Source: Methanobacterium sp. (lineage in GTDB: Archaea > Methanobacteriota > Methanobacteria > Methanobacteriales > Methanobacteriaceae). Taken from it: 64,000 bases of DNA. Location of the stretch: NCBI RefSeq assembly GCF_038562635.1, contig NZ_JBCFBO010000002.1, positions 372,001 to 436,000 of the forward strand, in the 5' to 3' direction. Position 1 is the stretch's first letter, and each line of letters opens with the position of its first letter. Both the position numbers and the translations under genes were made by a program. Below the pieces are notes generated by a model that saw only the letters and a list, made by a program, of their open reading frames with translations, did not search any database and was not told where the DNA came from. This document shows, piece by piece, positions 17,828-24,404 of this stretch.

Positions 17828-18701
17828 ATGGAACAAAAATTAACGGGCGTACCTGAAACATTACTGGTTCCCTTGGGGGCCAGGGCAACCGAAACAAAAC
17901 ATAATGATCCTATTGTTAAAGATGAAAAAGCCCAAGAAAAATATCAAAATTTACTATTTTGATATTTTTCGGGGCGCCAAAATTCAAGGAATTTTGAGCG
18001 CCGTAGAAATAATGGATCAAATTGATTATGACTTTTTTAAATTTAAGAATCAAGAGCCAACACTTGTCAGTGTCGCTGTTAGAACTGAACTTCTGGATAA
18101 AGCAGCGAAGGATTTTATTGGGAAATATCCTAATGCTGCAATCATCAATATTGGCTGCGGCCTTGATACTCGCTTTTTAAGGGTAGATAACGGCAAAATT
18201 TGCTGGTATGACCTGGATTTACCCGAGGTAATTAATATCAGAAAGCAATTTTTCACTGAAAGCGAAAGACACAAAATGATAGCTAGATCTGTCTTTGATT
18301 ACTCATGGATAAACGATATCAATATAAATGAACACATTTTGATAATTGCAGAAGGAATATTCATGTATCTCACAGAACAGGAAGTTAAAGGTATAATGGA
18401 TAAATTAGCCGCTGCATTTAAAGGTTCTGAAATGCTTCTTGAGACCACACCTGCATCACTGGTAAAACAAAATCAGAAACAGGATCTTATCAAGGATCAG
18501 TACCAAATAGAAGCTCGACTTCAATGGGGAATCAAAAAAGGAAAAGAAATTGAGAAATTAAACTCCCACATTAAATTTATTGATGACTGGCATTATTTTG
18601 ATTACCATAAAGATAGATGGAGAATAATACGCTGGTTGTCATTAATTCCAACCTTTAAATATAGATTTGGTAACAGGATTGTTCATCTGAAATTTATTTA
18701 A
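17828..18701 (+). pseudogene. Class I SAM-dependent methyltransferase, interrupted by a 70-nt insertion
   Basis: The reading frame opens at ATG 17828 (M-E-Q-K-L-T-G-V-P-E-T-L-L-V-P-L) and shows the conserved start of the TcmP/leucine-carboxyl-methyltransferase-like family up to D-P-I-V-K-D-E-K-A at 17932. A 70-nt palindromic insertion (17933-18002) then brings in a stop and shifts the frame. From 18003 the frame resumes as VEIMDQIDYDFFKF, the SAM motif IINIGCGLDTRF, and continues to 18701. Removing exactly 70 nt restores one 267-aa protein. It is most simply a pseudogene. An ATG at 17904 could make an N-terminally altered protein, and ribosomal bypassing is a remote option. Confidence 0.8.
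17933..18002. repeat. 70-bp insertion made of two hairpins, inside the methyltransferase gene
   Basis: Hairpin 1 has perfect 15-bp arms GAAAAATATCAAAAT (17936-17950) and its complement (17956-17970) around a 5-nt loop. Hairpin 2 has CAAAATTC/GAATTTTG arms around AAG, extended by GGCGC/GCGCC with one bulged A. Hairpin 2 matches the units of the intergenic arrays. GCC stands on both sides of the insertion point (17930-17932 and 18000-18002), like a 3-bp duplication. Confidence 0.85.
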
Positions 18702-18764
18702 AATTGAATTGATTTTTATTTTTGAATTATTTTTTAATTGAATGTTTCAAAATACTTCACTAAT

Positions 18765-18840
18765 TTTTAGGAAAGCCTAAAACTTTATATACAATGAAGA
18801 ATTTAAGTATACCTAACTTTCGATATTTAGGTTCACCTAA
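18765..18840 (+). promoter_or_regulatory. Iron-type promoter with paired DtxR-like boxes, no ORF downstream
   Basis: TATA-like TTTATATA at 18784-18791 is followed by TTAAGTATACCTAA (18803-18816) and TTAGGTTCACCTAA (18827-18840). TTTTAGG-AAAG-CCTAAAA lies just upstream at 18765. The stretch ACTTTATATACAATGAA plus boxes is nearly the same as at the 33.0 kb operon promoter. The boxes fit a DtxR/IdeR-type metal repressor overlapping the start region. The first ATGs downstream lead to stops within five or six codons. Confidence 0.7.
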
Positions 18841-18985
18841 AAATGTGGAAGTTATGAAAATATGGTTTTGAGTCATCCTCAGCTCAAATGTATCACTTAA
18901 AACCATGTTTACAAACAAAACAAATCCAAATATGGTTTCAAGCCTTCTTCTGCCAAAAAATAGCTTAAAATCATATTTTTTAAAT
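18841..18985 (+). ncRNA. Candidate iron-responsive small RNA with two homologous hairpins
   Basis: Downstream of the iron-type promoter lie two diverged direct copies of a hairpin, at 18860-18908 and 18930-18977. Copy 1 pairs AAATATGGTTTT with AAAACCATGTTT (one G-U). Inside it an alternative TTGAG/CTCAA stem shows a loop TCATCCTCAG. Copy 2 pairs AATATGGTTTCAAG with CTTAAAATCATATT (one G-U, one mismatch) around a loop with CCTTCTTCTGCC. A T-rich run follows. The pyrimidine-rich loops could pair with ribosome-binding sites. Transcription is inferred, not shown. Confidence 0.5.
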
Positions 18986-18993
18986 ATTTGATC

Positions 18994-19343
18994 AAACATG
19001 TAAAAAAATCTAAGATTTTTTTACGGTTGAAAACCTCGGATTTTCAAACATGCGAAAAATTTCCAATTTTTCGCGGCATTCGAAAATTCTCAGAATTTCC
19101 GATGCCGTAGGAAACTCTGTTTTCTCGGCCGCAAAATTAAAAATTTTGCAGGCACCAAACACTTTGTGTTTGAGTGTTGTGAAATTGAAAAATTAGCAAA
19201 ACTTTAGTTTTGCACTCCAAAAATTTTTCAAATTTTTGAGAGTTTCACAAACATGTAAAAAAAATCTACGATTTTTTTTACGGTTGAAAATCAGAGATTT
19301 TCAAACATGTACTACACGTTAAATAGGTCTACCATACCTATTT
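18994..19343. repeat. Palindrome array A
   Basis: A chain of about ten hairpins between the convergent methyltransferase pseudogene and perR. Examples are TAAAAAAATC-TAA-GATTTTTTTA, GCGAAAAATT-TCC-AATTTTTCGC, GCAAAATT-AAA-AATTTTGC and CAAACAC-TTT-GTGTTTG. The first about 60 bp (18994-19053) recur near the right end (19250-19311): the same CATG-hairpin-CGGTTG-hairpin-CAAACATG order. A last hairpin AAATAGGT/ACCTATTT closes the run at about 19320-19343. No ORF. Confidence 0.9.
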
Positions 19344-19364
19344 ATCCTCCAAAAAATATTTAGT

Positions 19365-19406
19365 TAATGGATCTGGAGTTGAACCAGGTCTCTGACCTCC
19401 TTATTA
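19365..19406 (-). other. tRNA 3'-end-like fragment
   Basis: On the minus strand CCTGG-TTCAACT-CCAGA reads as a tRNA T-arm: GGTTCAACTCC fits the B-box consensus and four of five stem pairs form. It is followed by TCCATTA and preceded by AGGAGGTCAGAGA, similar to a variable-loop region. No D-arm, anticodon arm or 5' acceptor strand is present. It may be a tRNA relic or an integration-site remnant beside the probably acquired katG. Confidence 0.3.
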
Positions 19407-19451
19407 AAAAATAATTAACTGTTTGGGATAAAACCTGTAAAATCTATCTGA

Positions 19452-19838
19452 TTATTCTACAATGACCAGTAAATTTTTAATTTTAATTCCTTTCTCTTTG
19501 TTTATAATTCGTTCTATTTCCTTTAGATGTTCTTTAATTTCAGCATTCCTAATGTCTTTTATTGCCCCATCAGATCTTACCATGTTTACATGGGGATCAA
19601 GATTCATTTCATAGTGAATTTCACCGTTGTAATGAAAACTGCTTATGATACCCAGTTCAACAAGTAACTTCAAATTTTCATATACAGTAGAACGGCTAAT
19701 ACTTGGATATGTATCTTCTACAGCTTTGTAAACATCATTAAATGAAGGATGAGAACTTCCTAACTCTTCTAATTTCCCAATTATCTCCAGCCTTTGTGGA
19801 GTAATTTTAACTCCATGTGCTCTCAATTCCTTTTTCAT
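19452..19838 (-). CDS. perR: Fur/PerR family transcriptional regulator
   Basis: A 128-residue Fur-superfamily repressor. The winged helix spans residues 1-80 (VKITPQRLEIIGKLEEL, then STVYENLKLLVELGII). The short C-terminal dimer domain has HYNGEIHYEMNLDPHVNMV. The usual structural-zinc CxxC pair is absent: where Fur proteins have C-x-x-C-G it reads VRSDGAIKDI. It is divergent from katG and separated by a perfect palindrome over the promoter, so peroxide control of katG is likely. The symbol is by context; peroxide rather than metal sensing is an inference. Confidence 0.8.
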   Translation of the reverse strand: MKKELRAHGVKITPQRLEIIGKLEELGSSHPSFNDVYKAVEDTYPSISRSTVYENLKLLVELGIISSFHYNGEIHYEMNLDPHVNMVRSDGAIKDIRNAEIKEHLKEIERIINKEKGIKIKNLLVIVE

Positions 19839-19886
19839 AGTAATAACTATAGTACGATTTAAATAAAAAGGTATCGAAGAAAAACT

Positions 19887-19909
19887 TATATAGAACTGAG
19901 TTCTATATA
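19887..19909. promoter_or_regulatory. Perfect inverted repeat, likely PerR/Fur operator
   Basis: TATATAGAAC-TGA-GTTCTATATA: perfect 10-bp arms with a 3-bp centre, between divergent perR and katG. It includes TATA-like sequence, so a bound repressor would block transcription directly. It lies about 50 bp from the perR start and 140 bp from the katG start. Confidence 0.7.
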
Positions 19910-20049
19910 GAAATAAATATATTTAGAGAAAATTCAAATATTTTCTAAAAAGATTTTATCAAACAGTAATTAAACTCTAAAAGACAAAATTTACAGTTTT
20001 TGTAAATTTAAAATAGATGAATTAGAACTAGAAAAAAGAGAGTGAAATT

Positions 20050-22218
20050 ATGGATAAAAAAAGCAAAAGAATTGTTAGCAGTGGCACGACGAACCTTGAC
20101 TGGTGGCCTAACCAGTTAAATCTCGACATCCTGCGCCAGCATTCTGCAAAATCCAATCCAATGGACGAGAGTTTCAACTACGCTCAAGAATTCAAAAGTC
20201 TCGACTTCGAGGCTGTGAAAAAGGACCTCCATAAACTTATGAATGACTCACAGGACTGGTGGCCGGCAGACTTTGGCCACTATGGACCTCTATTCATCCG
20301 TATGGCATGGCACAGCGCAGGCACATACCGTGTCAACGACGGCCGTGGGGGAGCAGGACATGGCAGCCAGCGTTTAGCACCTTTAAACAGCTGGCCAGAC
20401 AACGCCAACCTAGATAAGGCACGACGATTACTTTGGCCCATCAAACAGAAGTACGGCAGGAAAATTTCATGGGCAGATTTGATGATTCTCGCAGGCAATG
20501 TCGCACTGGAATCAATGGGGTTCAAGACTTTCGGTTTTGGTGGCGGACGTGAAGATATCTGGGAACCAGAAAAAGACATATACTGGGGTTCTGAAAAGGA
20601 ATGGCTTGGAGGCAAGCGCAGTGGCAGTGAACTTGAAAAGCCCCTCGCAGCTCTTGAAATGGGTTTGATTTATGTGAACCCCGAAGGCCCTCACGGCAAG
20701 CCAGATCCTGTGGCTGCGGCGCATGATATCCGAGAAAGTTTCGCTCGTATGGCTATGAACGACGAGGAGACTGTAGCTCTTATTGCAGGGGGACACGCCT
20801 TCGGCAAGACCCACGGTGCCGGTGACCCCCAGAAAGTGGGACCAGAGCCAGAAGCTGCCCCAATCGAGGAGCAAGGTCTAGGCTGGAAGAACAGTTTCGG
20901 TACTGGCAAAGGCAATGACACCACTACCGGCGGTCCGGAAGTTATTTGGACCAACACCCCCACAAATTGGGACAACAACTTCCTCAGGATCTTATTTGAA
21001 TTTGAATGGGAGCTGACGCAGAGTCCAGCCGGTGCCTACCAGTGGAAGCCGAAAGGTGACGCAGGAGCAGATACTGTGCCTGATCCACACGACCCGTCAA
21101 AACGCCGCACTCCTGGCATGCTGACCACAGATCTCTCTTTACGGTTCGACCCCATCTATGAAAAGATCTCACGACGCTTCTATGAAAACCCGGATCAACT
21201 TACAGACGCATTCGCACGTGCGTGGTTCAAGTTAACCCATCGTGATATGGGTCCACGGACACGCTATCTAGGTCCAGAGGTACCTGAAGAGGAACTCATC
21301 TGGCAGGACCCAATTCCTGAAGTCAATCACGAATTAATTGATGAAGAAGACATAAACTCCATTAAGGGCAAGATATTGGCTTCTGGCCTGTCAGTATCAG
21401 AACTGGTTTCCACCGCATGGGCTTCAGCGTCCACTTTCCGCGGTTCTGACAAGCGTGGAGGTGCCAATGGCGCCCGCATTCGCTTGGCGCCCCAAAAGGA
21501 CTGGGAAGTCAACCATCCAGCCCAGCTAGCCAAAGTGCTCGAGATACTTGAGGGTATCCAGAGCGAATTTAACGAAGCCCAGTTGAGCGGTAAAAAAGTC
21601 TCGCTGGCCGATCTCATCGTTTTAGCTGGTTGTGCAGGTATTGAGGAGGCTGCTAAAAATGCTGGCCACGATGTAACAGTGCCCTTCACTCCAGGACGTA
21701 TGGATGCCTTGCAGGAACAAACCGATGAGAACTCCGTTAATATGCTTGAACCATTTGCAGACGGCTTCCGTAATTATCAGAAGGCTCAAAGCATCAGGAA
21801 GCCCGAAGAGCTGCTGGTGGATAAAGCTCAGCTGCTGACATTGACCCCTCCAGAGATGACTGTTCTAATCGGAGGTTTACGTGTCCTGAATACTAACTTT
21901 GGACAATCCCAACATGGTGTCTTTACTAGGCAACCCGAGACACTTACCAACGATTTCTTCGTTAATCTGCTCGATATGAGAACTGTATGGAACGCATCTG
22001 CAGATGACGATAATATATTTGAAGGACAGGATCGTACAACTGGTGAACTCAAGTGGACAGGTACTCGTGTCGACCTCATCTTCGGTTCAAACTCTGAACT
22101 CAGAGCATTAGCAGAGGTCTATGCATGTGAAGACTCCCTTGAGAAGTTTCTGCGCGACTTTGTAATAGCATGGGACAAGGTCATGAACCTGGACCGGTTT
22201 GATCTTGCAGCATCATGA
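20050..22218 (+). CDS. katG: Catalase-peroxidase
   Basis: A bifunctional haem enzyme that removes hydrogen peroxide. At 722 aa it has the duplicated peroxidase-domain structure. Distal-site R84, W87 and H88 are in IRMAWHSAGTYR, and the proximal haem ligand H249 is in GGHAFGKTHGAG. The covalent W-Y-M adduct residues are all present (W87, Y208, M234). The gene is visibly richer in G+C and uses codons such as CTC, CGC and GGC far more than its neighbours, suggesting transfer from a bacterium. A divergent perR and palindrome indicate peroxide control. It should protect a strict anaerobe against oxygen exposure. Confidence 0.96.
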   Translation: MDKKSKRIVSSGTTNLDWWPNQLNLDILRQHSAKSNPMDESFNYAQEFKSLDFEAVKKDLHKLMNDSQDWWPADFGHYGPLFIRMAWHSAGTYRVNDGRGGAGHGSQRLAPLNSWPDNANLDKARRLLWPIKQKYGRKISWADLMILAGNVALESMGFKTFGFGGGREDIWEPEKDIYWGSEKEWLGGKRSGSELEKPLAALEMGLIYVNPEGPHGKPDPVAAAHDIRESFARMAMNDEETVALIAGGHAFGKTHGAGDPQKVGPEPEAAPIEEQGLGWKNSFGTGKGNDTTTGGPEVIWTNTPTNWDNNFLRILFEFEWELTQSPAGAYQWKPKGDAGADTVPDPHDPSKRRTPGMLTTDLSLRFDPIYEKISRRFYENPDQLTDAFARAWFKLTHRDMGPRTRYLGPEVPEEELIWQDPIPEVNHELIDEEDINSIKGKILASGLSVSELVSTAWASASTFRGSDKRGGANGARIRLAPQKDWEVNHPAQLAKVLEILEGIQSEFNEAQLSGKKVSLADLIVLAGCAGIEEAAKNAGHDVTVPFTPGRMDALQEQTDENSVNMLEPFADGFRNYQKAQSIRKPEELLVDKAQLLTLTPPEMTVLIGGLRVLNTNFGQSQHGVFTRQPETLTNDFFVNLLDMRTVWNASADDDNIFEGQDRTTGELKWTGTRVDLIFGSNSELRALAEVYACEDSLEKFLRDFVIAWDKVMNLDRFDLAAS

Positions 22219-22260
22219 TTCATCGTTTTAGACTACTCTATCCAACTAAATGCAGATAAC

Positions 22261-22292
22261 TTCATCAGTTATTTTTTTTACAAACTGATGAA
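22261..22292. terminator. Hairpin downstream of katG
   Basis: TTCATCAGTT and AACTGATGAA form a perfect 10-bp inverted repeat around a 12-nt loop containing eight T. It lies about 40 bp after the katG stop and resembles a bacterial-type terminator stem, consistent with katG having been acquired. Confidence 0.45.
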
Positions 22293-22372
22293 TATCCAGC
22301 ATGCACTGAGATTTCATACATTAATATTAAATTTTTTTAAACTATTTAGAGTTTTTAAGGAGGAATTTCAAC

Positions 22373-22933
22373 ATGAAAAAGGTAAAAATTGCATGGGGAA
22401 TTACTGGTGCCGGTGAGAAGATAGAAAAAACAGTAGAAATGATGAAGAAAATAAATGAAGAGTATAAGGACCGTGTTGACATAGAAGTCTTCATCTCAAA
22501 ATCAGGGGATCAGGTTATCAAATACTACGGACTATCTAACGAACTTGAAACAAACTTTGAAAATATTTGGGTTGAAATTAATGCTAATTCACCATTTTTA
22601 GCAGGGCAGATACAAGTGGGCAAATATGAATTCTTTTTAATCGCGCCAACTACATCCAACACCGTTGCAAAGATTTCCATGAGAATGGGAGACACATTGA
22701 TTTCTAATGCCGCAATTATGGGTCAAAAGGCAGATGTTCCAATTTATCTGTTACCTGCCGACTATGAAGAAGGGGTTACTGTTACAAAGCTCCCCAATGG
22801 AAAAGATTTAAAGATCTCAATCAGAAAAGAAGACGTTGAACACGTCAAGAAACTTGCTAAAATGTATAAAACATTCATTATAAAAGAACCTGAAGATATA
22901 AAAAAAATATTTGCAGAATATTTCGATAAATAA
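22373..22933 (+). CDS. afpA: Archaeoflavoprotein AfpA-like flavoprotein
   Basis: A 186-residue flavoprotein of the archaeoflavoprotein (UbiX/dihydromethanopterin-reductase-like) group. Known members bind FMN and take electrons from ferredoxin. Features are the N-terminal KIAWGITGAGEKIEKTVEMM, the phosphate-binding FLIAPTTSNTVAKISMRMGDTLISNAA and the C-terminal KMYKTFIIKEPEDI. A strong AAGGAGG site precedes the ATG. It follows katG and precedes a DUF454 protein 28 nt away, so a role in oxidative-stress electron transfer is possible by context only. Confidence 0.82.
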   Translation: MKKVKIAWGITGAGEKIEKTVEMMKKINEEYKDRVDIEVFISKSGDQVIKYYGLSNELETNFENIWVEINANSPFLAGQIQVGKYEFFLIAPTTSNTVAKISMRMGDTLISNAAIMGQKADVPIYLLPADYEEGVTVTKLPNGKDLKISIRKEDVEHVKKLAKMYKTFIIKEPEDIKKIFAEYFDK

Positions 22934-22960
22934 ACCAGTAATTACAGCAGGCCGGGATGT

Positions 22961-23344
22961 ATGGAAATAAAAAGGCTATTTTTATTTAGTTTAGGGGCTG
23001 TTCTATTTGCAATAGGTGCGATTGGAGCAGTACTTCCAGTACTGCCCACCACCCCATTCATTTTAGCCTCTTTCCTTTGTTTTGGTAAAAGTTCAAAAAG
23101 AGCTGAAAAATGGATTTCAAACAACCGCTACTTCGGAAGTTATATAGAAAACTATAAAACTAGACAAGGCGTGCCTTTCGATGTTAAGCTGAAAAGTATC
23201 ATTTTTTTATGGACAACACTCATAATTTCATTAATTATTTTTTCTCATGCCAACTATCTTGTTATACTTCTACTTATTGTTGGAACAGCTGTAACAGCCC
23301 ATATTTTACTGCTTAAAACAAAAAACATAGATAGACCAATATAA
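22961..23344 (+). CDS. DUF454 (YbaN-like) membrane protein
   Basis: A 127-residue inner-membrane protein. The DUF454 signature is clear: FSLGAVLFAIGAIGAVLPVLPTTPF, then a polar segment SKRAEKWISNNRYFGSYIENY, and two more hydrophobic helices. Function is unknown. It begins 28 nt after the AfpA-like gene, suggesting cotranscription, though the upstream ribosome site is weak. Confidence 0.85.
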   Translation: MEIKRLFLFSLGAVLFAIGAIGAVLPVLPTTPFILASFLCFGKSSKRAEKWISNNRYFGSYIENYKTRQGVPFDVKLKSIIFLWTTLIISLIIFSHANYLVILLLIVGTAVTAHILLLKTKNIDRPI

Positions 23345-23440
23345 CTTAATTGAACACATCTACTGATAAATAACTCATTTTTATTCCAATTAACAGTATC
23401 CCTTTATTTATTCAACTATACTTGAAAAAAATTAAAGTAA

Positions 23441-23620
23441 AATTTATATAATATGTTAATCAACTCTTAGATGTAGTAAAAATAATTAATGGAGAAGACA
23501 TCAAGAAGGGTCTACCACAAACTCCTTGTTCTCTAAATAAGATGTCAATCCATAGGGATCTAAAATCAAAAATAGATCCCTGCCCTACCACCGAAAATCC
23601 AATAACTCCTTTTTTGAAAA
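23441..23620 (+). ncRNA. Candidate structured small RNA upstream of feoAB
   Basis: A good TATA box (TTTATATAATAT, 23443) is followed about 30 bp later by roughly 140 nt without an ORF, ending in CTCCTTTTTT near 23615. A 9-bp perfect stem AGGGATCTA/TAGATCCCT spans 23554-23581. GACATC (23497) pairs with GATGTC (23541) to enclose a second domain. CTACCAC and ACTCCTT each occur twice in unpaired positions; ACTCCTT complements a ribosome-binding site. Strand and ends are inferred. Confidence 0.4.
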
Positions 23621-23905
23621 TAAAATTCAACACATTTCAATAGAACTTTCTATAATCCCAAAATCTTAAAACTTAAACAACTTTCAAAAAGGAAACATTT
23701 ACAATAGTATCTTTAAATAAATCAACTATTGATGTTTATTTTAGTTATATGATTTTTAAATAGTTTTTAAAGCTAAAAAATCAATTAAACTATTTTCTAT
23801 TTAAAATATGAGTTTCTTAGCTATTAAAATTAGAAATTTTATCTAGAATTATTTATTTTTATTTATTACAACTAACCAAATTTTTAGGCTAGCTTAAAAA
23901 AATAG
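23621..23905. other. A+T-rich spacer before the feoAB promoter
   Basis: Very A+T-rich, with no ORF and no repeat that I could recognise. TTTTTAGGCTAGCTTAAAAA, a partial palindrome related to the iron-box half-sites, lies at its right end near 23881. Confidence 0.3.
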
Positions 23906-23968
23906 CAAACCTTATATATCAAAAAAGATTTAGGTATACCTAACTTTATAAAATTTAGGAGTACCTAA
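23906..23968 (+). promoter_or_regulatory. feoAB promoter with paired DtxR-like boxes
   Basis: TATA-like CTTATATATC at about 23911-23920 is followed by perfect palindromes TTAGGTATACCTAA (23930-23943) and TTAGGAGTACCTAA (23955-23968), 25 bp apart. The same promoter layout recurs at 18.8 and 33.0 kb. It fits repression of ferrous-iron uptake by an iron-bound DtxR-family repressor, not encoded here. Confidence 0.75.
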
Positions 23969-24000
23969 ATTTTTAAAGGACAAATGAGGTGAATAAAAAA

Positions 24001-24231
24001 ATGATAACAACATTGAATGAACTTAAAACAGGAGAATCGGGAATTATTAGATCCTACAACGGAAAAGGTGAACTTCGAAAACACCTTATGGAAATGGGAT
24101 TTGTAAGAGGGTCAAATATTGAAGTAAAACGTATAGCACCCTTAGGAGATCCCATGGAAGTGAAAATCAAAGGATATTCCATATCTTTAAGAAAAGAAGA
24201 GGCAGTAAATATCGAAGTGGAAGTAACATGA
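24001..24231 (+). CDS. feoA: Ferrous iron transport protein A
   Basis: A small SH3-like cytosolic protein (76 aa) that assists FeoB. It shows the family pattern: LNELKTGESGIIRSYNG, LRKHLMEMGFVRGSNIEV, PMEVKIKGYSISLRKEEA. I choose ATG 24001 because GAGGTGA lies 8 nt upstream. A GTG at 23989 would add four residues and overlaps that site. It is the first gene after the paired iron boxes, and feoB follows after about 170 nt. Confidence 0.9.
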   Translation: MITTLNELKTGESGIIRSYNGKGELRKHLMEMGFVRGSNIEVKRIAPLGDPMEVKIKGYSISLRKEEAVNIEVEVT

Positions 24232-24404
24232 TAATTTCAGCCATGCTCTGAAAATGAACTCGAAAATAATTCAGCGAGTGGCAAAAAAAGTTGTCCACTA
24301 AATAAATTGAAAATAAAGAAAATACCTAAACCTTTAATAACAGATTTAAAACAATCGTGGGTCTTAGGGTACGAAAAATGCCCAATATGGAGGGAATGTA
24401 ACCC

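Noticed and set aside
18760..18999. Minus-strand 79-codon ORF over the iron-box promoter region
   Set aside because: It runs antisense through the paired boxes and the duplicated hairpins, has no ribosome site and no recognisable protein features.
19365..19406. Complete tRNA gene
   Set aside because: Only a T-arm and neighbouring 3' sequence are present; no anticodon arm, D-arm or matching 5' acceptor strand could be found.
20280..22079. Several long minus-strand ORFs within katG
   Set aside because: Antisense shadows caused by the higher G+C content of katG.
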